In this document: piece after piece, positions 49,194 to 58,649 of the stretch
How positions within the stretch are numbered: position 1 is the stretch's first letter
Layout of the letters: every line of letters begins with the position of its first letter
Assembly: GCF_001303895.1 (NCBI RefSeq)
Contig: NZ_LJSD01000014.1
Location: 62,001 to 126,000, forward strand
DNA from: Mesorhizobium sp. 1M-11
GTDB lineage: Bacteria > Pseudomonadota > Alphaproteobacteria > Rhizobiales > Rhizobiaceae
Length of the DNA stretch: 64,000 nucleotides
Reading direction: 5' to 3'
Position numbers and translations under genes: made by a program
The notes under the pieces: generated by a model
Seen by the model: only the letters and a program-made list of their open reading frames with translations
Databases searched by the model: none
Told to the model about the DNA's origin: nothing

Positions 49194-49823
49194 ATGAGCG
49201 ACCAGGCAAAAGACGAACGCGCGCCTGAAGATATCGAAGCAGCGGAAGCTGAAACGGAACGCGCAGAAGGTGGTGTCGACGGCGACTATGAGGCGCTGGT
49301 TCGGCTGCTGAAGGAAAACGAGGAACTGAAGGACAAGGCGCTACGCACCGCGGCCGAGATGGAGAATCTACGCCGCCGTACCGCGCGTGACGTCCAGGAT
49401 GCCCGTACCTATGCGATCGCCAATTTCGCGCGTGACATGCTTTCGGTATCGGACAATCTGGCGCGCACGCTTGATGCCATTCCAGCGGAAGCGAAGGCGG
49501 CTGCCGACGCAGGTCTCAAGGCTCTGATCGAGGGCGTCGACATAACCGAGCGTGCCATGCTCTCAGCACTCGAGCGCCATGGCGTGAAGAAGCTTGAGCC
49601 GCAAGGCGAGAAGTTCGATCCGAACTTCCATCAGGCGATGTTCGAAGTGCCGAACCCCGATATGCCGGCGAATACCGTCGTCCAGGTCGTGCAGCCCGGC
49701 TATTCGATCGGCGAGCGCGTGCTGCGCCCGGCCATGGTCGGCGTTTCCAAGGGCGGACCCAAGGCAACTGCAGAGCCCACCGAGCCAGGGCCGGTCAACG
49801 AGCAGGCCGAGAAGGATGCCTGA
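49194..49823 (+). CDS. grpE: GrpE, nucleotide exchange factor of DnaK
   Basis: 209 residues from the ATG at 49194 (an ATG 6 bp earlier is too close to the GGGAA site). An acidic N-terminus and a coiled-coil helix ([26 protein letters not shown] split over its heptads) precede the beta domain. That domain has [51 protein letters not shown]. It releases ADP from DnaK in the cytoplasm. hrcA is often its neighbour in rhizobia but is absent here. It is followed by a terminator hairpin embedded in a heptamer-repeat structure. Confidence 0.96.
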   Translation: MSDQAKDERAPEDIEAAEAETERAEGGVDGDYEALVRLLKENEELKDKALRTAAEMENLRRRTARDVQDARTYAIANFARDMLSVSDNLARTLDAIPAEAKAAADAGLKALIEGVDITERAMLSALERHGVKKLEPQGEKFDPNFHQAMFEVPNPDMPANTVVQVVQPGYSIGERVLRPAMVGVSKGGPKATAEPTEPGPVNEQAEKDA

Positions 49824-49855
49824 ATAGGCAGTCGGCAATAGGCAGTAAGCAGTAG
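49824..49855. repeat. Degenerate inverted heptamer units after grpE
   Basis: TAGGCAG, TCGGCAA, TAGGCAG, TAAGCAG and TAG follow one another directly after the grpE stop. They are imperfect reverse complements of the CTACTGC units at 49920-49982, so the two blocks can pair as a long stem around the grpE terminator. Confidence 0.7.
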
Positions 49856-49859
49856 AAAA

Positions 49860-49897
49860 AAGGGCGTCGGGTGAGAACCGCGGCGCCCTTGGCTTTT
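49860..49897 (+). terminator. grpE terminator hairpin
   Basis: Stem AAGGGCG (49860-49866) with CGCCCTT (49884-49890), 17-nt loop, followed by GGCTTTT. It is placed between the two heptamer blocks, 37 bp after the grpE stop. Confidence 0.65.
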
Positions 49898-49917
49898 GTA
49901 CTGAGCAGCATATAGGT

Positions 49918-49983
<66 letters not shown>

Positions 49984-50003
49984 GCTCCAGCCTCAGGCTT
50001 CCG

Positions 50004-50636
50004 ATGTCCGCCATCACCTTCATCGACTATGCCGGTGTCGCGGTGTTCGCGGCGACGGGTGCGTTGGCGGCCTCGCGCAAGCAGCTCGACATCATCGGCT
50101 TTGTTTTCCTGGCGGCCGTGACTGGCATCGGCGGTGGTACCTTCCGCGACCTTATCCTTGGCGTGCCGGTGTTCTGGGTTGCCAACCGCGACTATGTGCT
50201 GATCTGCACCGTGGTGGCTCTCGTGGTCTTCTTCGGCGCCCACCGCGTCGAATCTCGCTACAAGCTCTTGCTGTGGCTGGATGCCGTCGGCCTCGCGGTC
50301 TTTGCGGTGATCGGGGCCGCGAAGGGCATGGCGATCACCGGTTCGCCGGCCATCTCGATCATCATGGGCATGATGACGGCGTGTTTCGGCGGGATTCTGC
50401 GCGACCTGCTGGCCGGCGAGCCCTCGGTGCTGCTCAGGCCGGAAATCTATGTGACAGCGGCCATCATAGGCGCCGGCGTCTATACGGCCGGCGAGCTTCT
50501 TCACTTGTCGCCGCAGCTCTCATATCCTGCCGGCGTGCTTGCGGCTCTCGCGGTGCGGGGTGGGGCACTGAAATTCGGCTGGTCGTTTACGCCATACAAG
50601 AGCCGCCCGGGACGGCGGCCCGAGGATATTCCGTAA
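50004..50636 (+). CDS. TRIC-family (UPF0126/YadS) membrane channel protein
   Basis: 210 residues with two UPF0126 repeats of three helices each. Repeat one runs from [20 protein letters not shown] to [13 protein letters not shown]. Repeat two runs from [18 protein letters not shown] to [12 protein letters not shown]. The GGxxRD motif occurs in both. Prokaryotic TRIC proteins form homotrimeric monovalent cation channels. The ATG at 50004 has a weak ribosome site and follows the heptamer array by 21 bp. Confidence 0.92.
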
Positions 50637-50646
50637 TTTCGATGCG

Positions 50647-50740
50647 GAGTGTTTCCGCTTTTATCGGAAACGCTCTAACTCTTTGTTTTTACGCAATTCG
50701 GGACGCAAAAGCGCTGCGCACTTTTGCTGGACCTGCTCCG
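50647..50740. repeat. Intergenic palindromic repeat, family A, copy 5
   Basis: GAGTGTTTCCGCTTTTATCGG with GGAAACGCTCT, then TTTGTTTTTACGCAATTCGG and a right end GCTGGACCTGCTCCGG. It fills the space between the convergent TRIC and YjbR-like genes. Confidence 0.75.
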
Positions 50741-50748
50741 GGACGACG

Positions 50749-51123
50749 TTATCGTTTGTCCGGTGATTTTTCCCGCTCGGCCAGCCAGGTCCTTGCTTTC
50801 GTTTTCGGGACCTGGGTCAGCCAGGTTCGCTCCAGGCGATGACGCAGTTCGTGGTCGGATACCACGTTCATGCGCACAAGCAACGCCGGCCAGCCCTTGT
50901 AGTGATCGGTCTCGAAATAGATGTCAGGTGCTGCCTGGAGCAACATTTCCTTCTCGTCGAGCGGACACATCACCACCGCCGTTTCCGCATCCTTGACGCG
51001 GGTGAGCAGTTTCTTGCCGGCCTTCAGCGCCGGCGTGCCGTAGGAAGTGGTCTCGACAAGGTCAGGCAGGTCCTGAGCTGCCCGTTTCAGGCGTTCGAAG
51101 ACGGTGGAAAAGTCATCAGCCAT
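50749..51123 (-). CDS. MmcQ/YjbR family protein
   Basis: 124 residues: [57 protein letters not shown] split across its core, and [20 protein letters not shown]. This is the compact MmcQ/YjbR fold, proposed to bind DNA, with no established role. It is 8 bp downstream of the olsB stop and likely co-transcribed with it. Confidence 0.88.
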   Translation of the reverse strand: MADDFSTVFERLKRAAQDLPDLVETTSYGTPALKAGKKLLTRVKDAETAVVMCPLDEKEMLLQAAPDIYFETDHYKGWPALLVRMNVVSDHELRHRLERTWLTQVPKTKARTWLAEREKSPDKR

Positions 51124-51131
51124 CGCTGTTG

Positions 51132-52016
51132 CTAGGCAGCGAAGCGCTGCCCTTCACCGCCGTAATAATTCAGATAGCGGGCGCCGATTTCGCGCACGGG
51201 CAACACGATGAAGACGTCGACAGTCTTGAAGTCGTGGTCGATGACGCAGCCATCGCCGATGCGCGCACCGACGCGCAGATAACCTTTTACCAGCGTCGGC
51301 ATCGCAGCGATCGCGGCCTTGGCGTTGACCGCCTCGATTGGCATCAGATCCATGGAGCAATAGCGTCCGTCATTGGCGCGGATGTCCCATGCCGGACTGG
51401 TGCGGCAGTGATGCGCGAGATAGGTGAGTGCCTCGGCATGCGCTGCCGGCACGATGCCGTGGAAGGAAGCACAGCCGGTCAAAACGCCGATGTCGTAATG
51501 GGTGAAATAAGCCCACAGACCTTGCCACAACGCTTCGATGGTGCGCTTTGAGCGGTATTCGGGCAGCACACAGGAGCGGCCGAGCTCAAGAAAGCGCTGA
51601 CCGGGGTGCTTGGCAATGAGCCGCCTGAGTTCGAATTCATCCTCGGAATAGAAGCCGCCGGCGCGGACCGCCGTTTCCTGGCGCAGCAACCGGTAGGTGC
51701 CGACGATACGACGATGGTCCGGGCCGGGAAGGGCGTTGTCGAATACCAGGAGATGGTCGCAGACAGGGTCGAAACGGTCGGCGTCTCGGCGTTCGAGCGA
51801 CTGCAGCCGGCTCTTGCGGGCACCGAGCTCGTCATAAAAAACGCGATAACGGATTTCCTGAGCGGCGGCGATTTCCAACTCGTCCCGGGCCAGCCGCACT
51901 TCCAGGCTGCCGATCTTGCCCAAGGTACCGGTGATGGACTCGATCGTCCTCATCCTCTGGATCGCGCTGCCTCCGGTGTTCCCCTGCATCTCACCTTGCG
52001 GCATCGCTGTATGCAC
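51132..52016 (-). CDS. olsB: L-ornithine N(alpha)-acyltransferase (ornithine lipid synthesis)
   Basis: 294 residues from a GTG at 52016 with a canonical AAGGAG 8 nt upstream; ATGs at 52004 and 51989 are alternatives. GNAT-fold motifs are EIAAAQEIRYRVFYDELGA, DHLLVFD, RRIVGTYRLLR, FLELGRSCVLPEYRSKRTIEALW and TGCASFHG, as in OlsB. It transfers a 3-hydroxyacyl group from ACP to ornithine, the first step of ornithine lipid formation, which rhizobia induce under phosphate limitation. The second acyltransferase gene (olsA) is not adjacent. Confidence 0.88.
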   Translation of the reverse strand: MHTAMPQGEMQGNTGGSAIQRMRTIESITGTLGKIGSLEVRLARDELEIAAAQEIRYRVFYDELGARKSRLQSLERRDADRFDPVCDHLLVFDNALPGPDHRRIVGTYRLLRQETAVRAGGFYSEDEFELRRLIAKHPGQRFLELGRSCVLPEYRSKRTIEALWQGLWAYFTHYDIGVLTGCASFHGIVPAAHAEALTYLAHHCRTSPAWDIRANDGRYCSMDLMPIEAVNAKAAIAAMPTLVKGYLRVGARIGDGCVIDHDFKTVDVFIVLPVREIGARYLNYYGGEGQRFAA

Positions 52017-52170
52017 GAGTGATTCTCCTTCGAGCCATCCCTCTTGGCGTCGGGATACGATGTAGGTGCTACAGGATTGTGACAGTACCGTGATACATGG
52101 TGAGGAGCAAGGGGAAGACGGCAACGACCCCCTGCCTAGCCGGCTTATCTAACAACCGGGAACTGCGGAA

Positions 52171-54450
52171 TCAGGCTGCCGCCTGGCTCTCCACGGCATG
52201 CACCAAAGCCTGTGGATCAAGCGGTTTTGTGACAAAACCGGAGGCGCCGTGAGCGAGAACGGCATGACGGGTCCTTTCCTGGCTGTCCGCCGACAACACC
52301 ATGATCGGCACCGGGGCAATGCCGGATGCCTCTTCATGGCGGCGAATCGCCGCGATCGCGTCCATGCCGTCCATCAGAGGCATATGCAGGTCCATCAGCA
52401 CGACGTCGTAACGCCTGGCCGGGCTTTCGGTGGCGACTGCATCGACTGCGGCACGGCCGTTGTTGACGATGTCGACATGATGTCCCGCTTTCTGCAACGT
52501 GGCGCGGGCAAGCATCGCGTTGATGTCGTTGTCCTCGGCGATCAGCACGGAGAGGCTGCTTACAGTGCCGGCAGGCGCGGTCACGGCCTGATTTGGGGCG
52601 GGCAATGGGCCGCCGACGGCGGCGTGGCCGGCCAGAAGCACCCTCAGCAGGGTTTCGCCGCGGACGGGGCGGGCCAGGAAGGTTGCATATCCCCCGGCAC
52701 GGAATTCGACCAGGGCGCCGCGGTCGGATGGGGCGATGAGCGTCACCGCCTCGCAGGCCGTGAAGCCCGTCCGCCGCAGTCGCTTGAGCGTCCGGCATTC
52801 GTTGTCTTCCAGGCGCGCGTCAATCAGGAGAACGTTGCAGAAACGCGCGAAAGGCAATGCCTGGGCGGCGTTGGTGACGATTTCGGCATCGCCGCCATGG
52901 GCACGGATGGTGCGGGCGATCGCCTCGGCCTCGGTGGCGTTTTCCGAAACGATGACGGCACGGCAATCGGCCAGGACGCCGGCGCGGTCGTCGGTTGTCT
53001 CGATGGCCTCCCGCGCTGGCAGTTGGAAAACGAACTGCGAGCCCTCGCCAGGCGCGCTGGAAACGCTGATCGTCCCGCTCATGGCGGCTGCCAGCCGCTT
53101 CGAAATGGCAAGTCCGAGGCCGGCGCCGCCGTGCTTGCGCGTCGAAGTGCCGTCTGCTTGTTCGAAATCCTCGAAGATGCGGTCCATGTCAGTTTCGCTG
53201 AGCCCTGGGCCGGTGTCGGTGATCGAGAAGACGAGGTGGTCGCCGCCGTTGGTGCTCTGGCGGGTGACGCCGACCAGCACCCCACCCGTCTCGGTGAACT
53301 TGACGGCGTTGCCGATCAGGTTGAGCAGCACCTGGCGGACGCGACCGGGATCGGCCGTGACGATCTGCGGTACATCCGGTGCGACATGGCAGGCCAGGCC
53401 GATACCTTTGGCAAAGGCGCGCGCAGCCAGAAGCTCCACGACGTTGTCGGCGATCTCGCGCGGCGACATCGGCTGCGGTTCGGGCGCGAAACGTCCCGCT
53501 TCGATCTTGGAATAGTCGAGCAGGTCCTCAATCAGCGCCAGCAACGCGCTGGCCGATGTCGAAACCGCGCCGACATAGGTACGCTGTTCGGGCGTCAGCC
53601 TGGTATCGGCGAGCAGCTTGGCCATGCCCATGATGCCGTTCATCGGCGTGCGGATTTCATGGCTGACGGTGGCGAGGAAACGTGACTTGGCCTGACTGGC
53701 ATATTCGGCGCGCTCGCGGGCATTGATCAGCGAGGATTCGGCCTGCTTGCGGGCGGTGATGTCACGCGCGATAGCCCTGTGGGAAACCTCGGCGCTGTCC
53801 TTGTCGCGCATCGACAGTTCGATCCACGAGAACCAGCGGGGGCCGTTCGGCGTGCGGATGACAACGTCTGTCGAACTCAGGCAGTCGCGGCTGGAAAAGG
53901 CAGCGTCCGGAACGATGCCGATGTCGACGCCGAGCTCCTTCAGCGTCATGCCGGCAAGATCGACCTGGTCCTGCCCGACCAGGTCGGCGAAGACGCGGTT
54001 TGCATAGACGATGCGGCCGTCGCGGTCGCGGTGCACGACCAGGTCGCCGAGCGCGTCGATGAGGCCACGAAAGCGCTCCTCACTCTCCTGCATCTCCCAC
54101 ATGCGGTCGGCCATGGTTTCGATTTCGGCGCGGCTGCGGGCGGCTGTGTCGTCAAGGATCGAGACGGCGTCGTGCTCACTGCGTCGATTGCGTAGGAAGA
54201 GGGCCAAGCCGGCAAGGCTTGTCGCAAGCACGCCGGCCGTGATGAAGGGCGGCGCGCCTGTGAGGTGGGAAAGACCGGCGAGCACGACAAGCGCCACGAA
54301 GATCGCAAAGGGCAAGCCTTCGTGTTCGCGCCGATCCATCGTCGGTGCCAGCGGTGGCGTGGTGGCCAGCAGGCGACGCTGCGCTGCCGGCTCGGCCTGG
54401 TCAGCGAGCCGCTGCGGTCCCACCTTCGTTGCAGTCTCGTCCCCTATCAT
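52171..54450 (-). CDS. Hybrid sensor histidine kinase with PAS domain, degenerate receiver and receiver
   Basis: 759 residues. Two TM helices (about 47-90, short loop between) and a coiled coil lead to a PAS domain ([28 protein letters not shown]). HisKA has [15 protein letters not shown] (phosphorylated His), and HATPase has [15 protein letters not shown] and [14 protein letters not shown] first receiver-like domain (about 500-610) keeps LLIDARL but lacks the acidic pair and has Arg where Lys is expected (LARPVR). The final receiver has [13 protein letters not shown] and FVTKPLD. No cognate regulator or Hpt gene is adjacent. The first receiver-like domain probably serves in binding, not phosphotransfer. 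Confidence 0.93.
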   Translation of the reverse strand: MIGDETATKVGPQRLADQAEPAAQRRLLATTPPLAPTMDRREHEGLPFAIFVALVVLAGLSHLTGAPPFITAGVLATSLAGLALFLRNRRSEHDAVSILDDTAARSRAEIETMADRMWEMQESEERFRGLIDALGDLVVHRDRDGRIVYANRVFADLVGQDQVDLAGMTLKELGVDIGIVPDAAFSSRDCLSSTDVVIRTPNGPRWFSWIELSMRDKDSAEVSHRAIARDITARKQAESSLINARERAEYASQAKSRFLATVSHEIRTPMNGIMGMAKLLADTRLTPEQRTYVGAVSTSASALLALIEDLLDYSKIEAGRFAPEPQPMSPREIADNVVELLAARAFAKGIGLACHVAPDVPQIVTADPGRVRQVLLNLIGNAVKFTETGGVLVGVTRQSTNGGDHLVFSITDTGPGLSETDMDRIFEDFEQADGTSTRKHGGAGLGLAISKRLAAAMSGTISVSSAPGEGSQFVFQLPAREAIETTDDRAGVLADCRAVIVSENATEAEAIARTIRAHGGDAEIVTNAAQALPFARFCNVLLIDARLEDNECRTLKRLRRTGFTACEAVTLIAPSDRGALVEFRAGGYATFLARPVRGETLLRVLLAGHAAVGGPLPAPNQAVTAPAGTVSSLSVLIAEDNDINAMLARATLQKAGHHVDIVNNGRAAVDAVATESPARRYDVVLMDLHMPLMDGMDAIAAIRRHEEASGIAPVPIMVLSADSQERTRHAVLAHGASGFVTKPLDPQALVHAVESQAAA

Positions 54451-54557
54451 GCGGCTATCTTAGCCACAGATAAATTATAGAAGGTTGCGCCGGACCCCTC
54501 GAATTTTAGCGATTTTCGCCGCTTTCCCTGCGCCGGTCTGCAGCATGGGTGCGAATG

Positions 54558-54575
54558 CGGGACATGTAGGTCCCG
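54558..54575. promoter_or_regulatory. Small dyad upstream of the lysR gene
   Basis: CGGGAC-ATGTAG-GTCCCG is a perfect 6+6 dyad, 25 bp before the lysR start and in the space shared with the divergent histidine kinase gene. It may be an autoregulatory site. Confidence 0.35.
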
Positions 54576-54599
54576 TACAATCGTTGTAACGTCGGCCCG

Positions 54600-55508
54600 A
54601 TGATCGAGATTCGTTTGCTTCGTCAGTTCGTTGCTGTCGCCGAAGAATTGCATTTCCACCGTGCGGCGGAGCGGCTGCATATGGCCCAGCCTCCTCTCAG
54701 TCAGGCCATCCGGCGCCTGGAGGCCGAGATAGGCGCGCCATTGTTCGTACGGAACAACCGCAATGTGGCTTTGACGCTTGCGGGTGTCTCGTTTCTGGAG
54801 ACGGCGCGCAACGTTCTCGGGGCACTCGAAACGGGTGTCGAGCAGGCGAGGCGGGTCGCGTCAGGAACAAGCGGCAGCTTGAAAATAGTGTTCGTTGGCA
54901 CGCTGCATTTCAATTTTCTTCCCCGGGTGGTCCAGGCTTTTCGGTCCCGTCTGCCCGATGTCGAATTGACGCTGCGGGAGGCAACGACCACCGAACAGAT
55001 CGCCGCGTTGAAAGCGGGCTTGGCCGACATCGGTTTGATGCGACGGCCAGGCGTCGCAGTCCCGGAGCTGGTTTTCGAGCGCATCGCCCGCGAAGAAATC
55101 ATGGTTGCTTTGCCGGAAGGGCATGCCCAGGCTGCCAAGCAGCGGGTTCCTCTCGCGGCTCTGGCGGAAGACGACTTTATCGCAACCCCTCGTTCTGAAG
55201 GCGTGGGATTCTACGATCAGATGATCGCGCTTTGTAACGCAGCAGGATTTTCTCCCCGCATCGTACAGGAAGCCCGGCAGATCGAAACGATCGCGGGATT
55301 GGTCGCGGGTGGGCTCGGCATTGCCCTTGTGCCCGCTTCCGTCAGGCAAGGGCTACGCGACGGCATCGTCTTTCGCCAGATCGTCGTGGAGGGGACAGGA
55401 GACGCCTCGTTCCTGGACGTCCTTGCAGCCTGGGATGCGTCCAGGCCAACGCCCGCACGCGATAAATTCCTCGACATTGTCCGAACAACGAGCAGTTTGA
55501 TATCCTAG
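54600..55508 (+). CDS. LysR family transcriptional regulator
   Basis: 302 residues. N-terminal winged helix: IRLLRQFVAVAEELHFHRAAERLHMAQPPLSQAIRRLE (split over helices 1-3 and the recognition helix). The effector-binding domain follows, with LKIVFVGTLHFNFLPRVV and GLVAGGLGIALVPASV. HFHRAAERLH and the ligand domain resemble BenM/CatM-type regulators of aromatic acid use (inference). The likely target is the NIPSNAP gene downstream, since a perfect dyad lies between the two. The ligand is unknown. Confidence 0.93.
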   Translation: MIEIRLLRQFVAVAEELHFHRAAERLHMAQPPLSQAIRRLEAEIGAPLFVRNNRNVALTLAGVSFLETARNVLGALETGVEQARRVASGTSGSLKIVFVGTLHFNFLPRVVQAFRSRLPDVELTLREATTTEQIAALKAGLADIGLMRRPGVAVPELVFERIAREEIMVALPEGHAQAAKQRVPLAALAEDDFIATPRSEGVGFYDQMIALCNAAGFSPRIVQEARQIETIAGLVAGGLGIALVPASVRQGLRDGIVFRQIVVEGTGDASFLDVLAAWDASRPTPARDKFLDIVRTTSSLIS

Positions 55509-55518
55509 AGATATCAAA
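55496..55518. promoter_or_regulatory. Perfect inverted repeat at the end of lysR, candidate LysR box
   Basis: TTTGATATC-CTAGA-GATATCAAA has perfect 9-bp arms and a 5-bp spacer, and contains the T-N11-A pattern. It spans the lysR stop codon and lies 75 bp before the NIPSNAP gene, with an AT-rich -10-like stretch (CATATATAATATAT) after it. A weak terminator is the alternative reading. Confidence 0.5.
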
Positions 55519-55592
55519 TAGTCATATATAATATATTTTACCTGAGGAAGCCAATCATCCATCCTGTTCATGAAGCCAGGATGGAGTGAGCC

Positions 55593-56072
55593 ATGGGCGA
55601 GAAATCCCAGCACTGTGATCGGGCCAACAGAGGTTCCAGGTGCCGATTATCGGCCACCCGCCGTAAGATTCTGACGGGTATGCTTGTCGCGGCCTGGCCC
55701 GCGATCTCTCCAGCCCTGGCTGAGAAGCAGAAAGGAAACATCCAAGTGATCCACCAATTGCGCATCTACGAGATATTCGAAGCGAACAAGGCAGCGTTCC
55801 ATGCCCGCTTCCGCGACCACGCCATCCGCATCATGAAAAAATACGGCTTCGACTTCATCGCGTTGTGGGAGACGCAGCCACAAGGACGAACCGAATTCGT
55901 CTATCTGCTTCGCTGGCCGGACGAGCAGACGATGACCGACGCTTGGGCGAGGTTCATGGCGGACAGCGAATGGTCCGAGATCAAGGAAAGAACCGCGACC
56001 GAATCCGGCAGCATGGTCGGCCAGATAACCGAGCGCGTGCTGCGTCCCACGGACTACTCCGCGGTGATCTGA
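55593..56072 (+). CDS. NIPSNAP family protein with possible Tat signal
   Basis: 159 residues from the ATG at 55593. The N-terminal SATRRKILTGMLVAAWPAIS followed by PALA looks like a twin-arginine export signal, which is unusual for this family. The mature part (about 50-159) is a NIPSNAP/dimeric alpha-beta barrel: IHQLRIYEIFEANKAAFHARF, HAIRIMKKYGFDFIALWET and FVYLLRWPDEQTMTDAWARF. Function is unknown. It lies downstream of the lysR gene and is convergent with hxlR. Confidence 0.8.
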   Translation: MGEKSQHCDRANRGSRCRLSATRRKILTGMLVAAWPAISPALAEKQKGNIQVIHQLRIYEIFEANKAAFHARFRDHAIRIMKKYGFDFIALWETQPQGRTEFVYLLRWPDEQTMTDAWARFMADSEWSEIKERTATESGSMVGQITERVLRPTDYSAVI

Positions 56073-56087
56073 CGACGGCCCGCCATC

Positions 56088-56495
56088 TCATTGCCCGGCA
56101 TCGTCGTAGGCGCGGCGGCTTTCCTCGATACGAGGTAAGTTGTCCTGGATCCAGAAGTTGAGACCTTCGAGCGCCGACAAGATGCCTGCGCCCATTTCGG
56201 TCAGTTCATATTCGACGCGTGGCGGCACTTCGGGAAAGTAGTGGCGCGCCACAAGGCCGTCCCGTTCCAGATTGCGCAGCGCAAGCGTCAGCATGCGCTG
56301 CGTAATTCCGTCGATCTCGCTTTTGAGCGCTGAAAAACGAAGCCGCTTTCCGTGTGCGACCGAGAGGCGCCACAGGACCTGGACGGTCCATTTGTCGCCG
56401 AGCCGCGTGCAGACCCCGTTCGATGGGACCGGTTTGAAGCAGCGGCCCACAATCTCGTCAGGCCTGCCATGGAGCGGTTTGTCCAAGCGTATCAT
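56088..56495 (-). CDS. HxlR family transcriptional regulator
   Basis: 135 residues from the ATG at 56495, with CAAGG upstream. The HxlR winged helix is seen in LGDKWTVQVLWRLSVAHGKRLRFSAL, IDGITQRMLTLALRNLERDGLVARHYFPEVPPRVEYELTEMG (recognition helix and wing, split). HxlR proteins often sense quinones or aldehydes. It is divergent from an NmrA-type reductase gene, the usual target, with a dyad at 56555-56581 between them. Confidence 0.92.
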   Translation of the reverse strand: MIRLDKPLHGRPDEIVGRCFKPVPSNGVCTRLGDKWTVQVLWRLSVAHGKRLRFSALKSEIDGITQRMLTLALRNLERDGLVARHYFPEVPPRVEYELTEMGAGILSALEGLNFWIQDNLPRIEESRRAYDDAGQ

Positions 56496-56554
56496 CCTTG
56501 TGCCCTGGGCTGGAAAATGTGCCGTCTTCCAGCGGCGTTCCGACAGTATATATA

Positions 56555-56581
56555 GGTACCCTTGTTCAACACGAGGGTTCC
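56555..56581. promoter_or_regulatory. Candidate HxlR operator before the NmrA-like gene
   Basis: GGTACCCTTGT-TCAAC-ACGAGGGTTCC is an 11+11 dyad with 9 of 11 pairs. It lies between a TATATA sequence (56548-56554) and the ATG at 56585, where bound repressor would block transcription start. Confidence 0.5.
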
Positions 56582-56584
56582 CGG

Positions 56585-57460
56585 ATGACCAATGGCAAAC
56601 GTCCAGTCCTGGTGTTCGGCGCCACAGGCCGGCAAGGAGGATCGGTCGCCCGAGCTCTGCTGCAAGCGCGGTGGCCTGTTCGTGCATTCGTGCGAGACAT
56701 TGCGGCACCGGGGTCGATCGCGCTTCGCGATGCCGGTGCCGAACTTGTGCAGGGATCGTTCGAGGATATCGACACGATCCGCGCCGCGATGAGGGACGCA
56801 TACGGCGTCTTCAGCGTCCTGCCGGGCAATCTGGCTCAGGAAGAAGAGGTGCGCGCCGGGATCGCTATCGCGGATCTGGCCGCAGAGAGCGGCATCGCCC
56901 ATCTTGTCTACTCCTCGGGCGCCAGCGCGGGGGAGACTCTGACAGGTGTGGCGCGTTTCGACGCCAAACCGCGCATCGAGGCGCATGTCCGCAGCCTGCC
57001 CATTGCTGCAACCATCGTCAGGCCGATGATCTTCATGGAGATGCTCGTGAGACCCGGGTTCGGGCTGGAGGAGGGGCGCTTCACCTTCTTCCTCCGCCCG
57101 GATCAGTCGATGCAGCTCATTGCCGTGGAGGACATCGGCACGTTCGTGGCCGCGGTCTTTGCCGACAAGACGCGGTTCGGCGGCAAGACGCTGAAGATCG
57201 CGGGCGATACCGTCACCGGCAATGAGCTGGGGGCTATCCTTACGCAAGCTGCCGGCCGTACGATCACCTATGCACGTTTCCCCGAAGAGGTTCTCGCGGC
57301 CAATCCCGATCTCGGGCACATGGCCGCCAGCCTGGACGCCGGGCCACTGGCCGACCACGTCGACCTGAATGCCATGCGTGCGATCAATCCAGAAATTCGC
57401 TCGTTCCGGTCCTGGCTTTCCGGGAGCGGACGCAAGGCTTTTGAGGAGACCCTCGGATAG
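56585..57460 (+). CDS. NmrA-like NAD(P)-binding protein
   Basis: 291 residues. The atypical short-chain dehydrogenase/NmrA Rossmann motif PVLVFGATGRQGGSVARAL opens the protein. It is followed by VRAFVRDIAAPG and the GSFEDIDTIRAAM pattern, and a C-terminal substrate-like domain (AVFADKTRFGGKTLKIAGD). Such proteins act as quinone reductases (QorB type) or NADP sensors. Control by the divergent HxlR regulator is likely. The start at 56585 is chosen so that the dyad lies upstream; the frame extends to 56498. Confidence 0.88.
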   Translation: MTNGKRPVLVFGATGRQGGSVARALLQARWPVRAFVRDIAAPGSIALRDAGAELVQGSFEDIDTIRAAMRDAYGVFSVLPGNLAQEEEVRAGIAIADLAAESGIAHLVYSSGASAGETLTGVARFDAKPRIEAHVRSLPIAATIVRPMIFMEMLVRPGFGLEEGRFTFFLRPDQSMQLIAVEDIGTFVAAVFADKTRFGGKTLKIAGDTVTGNELGAILTQAAGRTITYARFPEEVLAANPDLGHMAASLDAGPLADHVDLNAMRAINPEIRSFRSWLSGSGRKAFEETLG

Positions 57461-57499
57461 GCGGCAGGTTAAGCCGCCAACCGGCCCGCGATCGAGGAG

Positions 57500-58489
57500 C
57501 TACATGTCGACGACCACTCGCCCACGGATCTTGCCGTCGACGATGTCGGTGGCGGCACCAATGATGTCGTCGAAGCCGATCGTGGTGGAAAGCGCCTTGA
57601 GTTTTGCCAGATCGAGGTCGCGACCGATGCGCCGCCAGGCATCGAGCCGTACCTCCTTTGGCGCCATCACGGAATCGATGCCGAGCAGCGAGACACCGCG
57701 CAGGATGAAGGGGGCAACCGAAGAGGGCAGGTCCATGCCGCCGGCCAGGCCGCAGGCGGCGACAGCGCCGCCATAGGCGGTCATCGACAGCACATTGGCC
57801 AGCGTGGTGGAACCGACGGCGTCGACACCGCCGGCCCAGCGTTCCTTGGCGAGCGGCTTGGCCGGATCCGTCAGTTCGTCGCGGGCGATGATCTCGGCGG
57901 CGCCGAGATCGCGTAGATAGGCCTCTTCGGACGCGCGCCCCGTCGAGGCGATGACGTGGTAGCCGAGCTTTGACAGGATCGCGACCGCGACGGAGCCGAC
58001 GCCGCCAGCCGCTCCCGTCACGATCACCGGGCCGCGCTGCGGCACGATGCCGTGGCGTTCCAGCGCCATCACCGACAGCATCGCGGTGTAACCTGCGGTG
58101 CCGACGGCCATGGCATCGTGCGCGGTGATGCTTTCCGGCAGTGGCACCAGCCAGTCGCCCTTGACGCGGGCTCGTTCTGCATAAGCGCCGTAGTGGGTTT
58201 CGCCGACGCCCCAGCCGTTCAGGATGACGTGATCGCCCTTGCGCCAGTCGGCGTGATCGGAGGAAAGCACCGTACCGGCAAAATCGATGCCGGGCACCAG
58301 CGGCCAGCGGCGCACCACGGGCGCCTTGCCGGTGATTGCCAGCCCGTCCTTGTAGTTCACCGTCGTGGCTTCGACCGCGACAGTGACGTCGCCTTCCATC
58401 AGATCGGCTTCGCTCAGCTCGGTGACCGCAACCGACTGCTTCTTGTCCTCGTCGCGCGAGACGAGAATGGCTTTGAAGGTATCCGGCAC
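57500..58489 (-). CDS. Acrylyl-CoA reductase-like MDR oxidoreductase (AcuI/YhdH family)
   Basis: 329 residues of the medium-chain dehydrogenase/reductase superfamily without zinc cysteines: [45 protein letters not shown] (split), [20 protein letters not shown] (NADPH loop), and a family-typical [17 protein letters not shown] and [19 protein letters not shown]. AcuI/YhdH reduce acrylyl-CoA or acrylic aldehydes. A detoxifying or propionate-side role is likely. It stands alone on the minus strand. Confidence 0.9.
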   Translation of the reverse strand: MPDTFKAILVSRDEDKKQSVAVTELSEADLMEGDVTVAVEATTVNYKDGLAITGKAPVVRRWPLVPGIDFAGTVLSSDHADWRKGDHVILNGWGVGETHYGAYAERARVKGDWLVPLPESITAHDAMAVGTAGYTAMLSVMALERHGIVPQRGPVIVTGAAGGVGSVAVAILSKLGYHVIASTGRASEEAYLRDLGAAEIIARDELTDPAKPLAKERWAGGVDAVGSTTLANVLSMTAYGGAVAACGLAGGMDLPSSVAPFILRGVSLLGIDSVMAPKEVRLDAWRRIGRDLDLAKLKALSTTIGFDDIIGAATDIVDGKIRGRVVVDM

Positions 58490-58556
58490 AGGCTGCTCCT
58501 CGATCTTTGGATGAGGAGGTCAGGCTAGTTCGAAAACAAACGTGGTCAATCGTCCC

Positions 58557-58649
58557 GGAGCGTTTCCGCCCTTCGTGGAACCGCGGAAACGCTCTAACGC
58601 TTTGTTTTTACGCAACTCCGGCTGCGCACTTTTGCTGGAATTGCTCTAA
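58557..58649. repeat. Intergenic palindromic repeat, family A, copy 6
   Basis: GGAGCGTTTCCGCC / GCGGAAACGCTCT dyad, then TTTGTTTTTACGCAACTCCGG and the right end CTGGAATTGCTCTAAG. The right edge contains the stop codon of lspA (TAG on the minus strand, 58646-58648). Confidence 0.85.

Noticed and set aside
52198..53685. Open frame of 495 codons on the plus strand inside the histidine kinase
   Set aside because: It is antisense to well-conserved kinase motifs and has no ribosome site.
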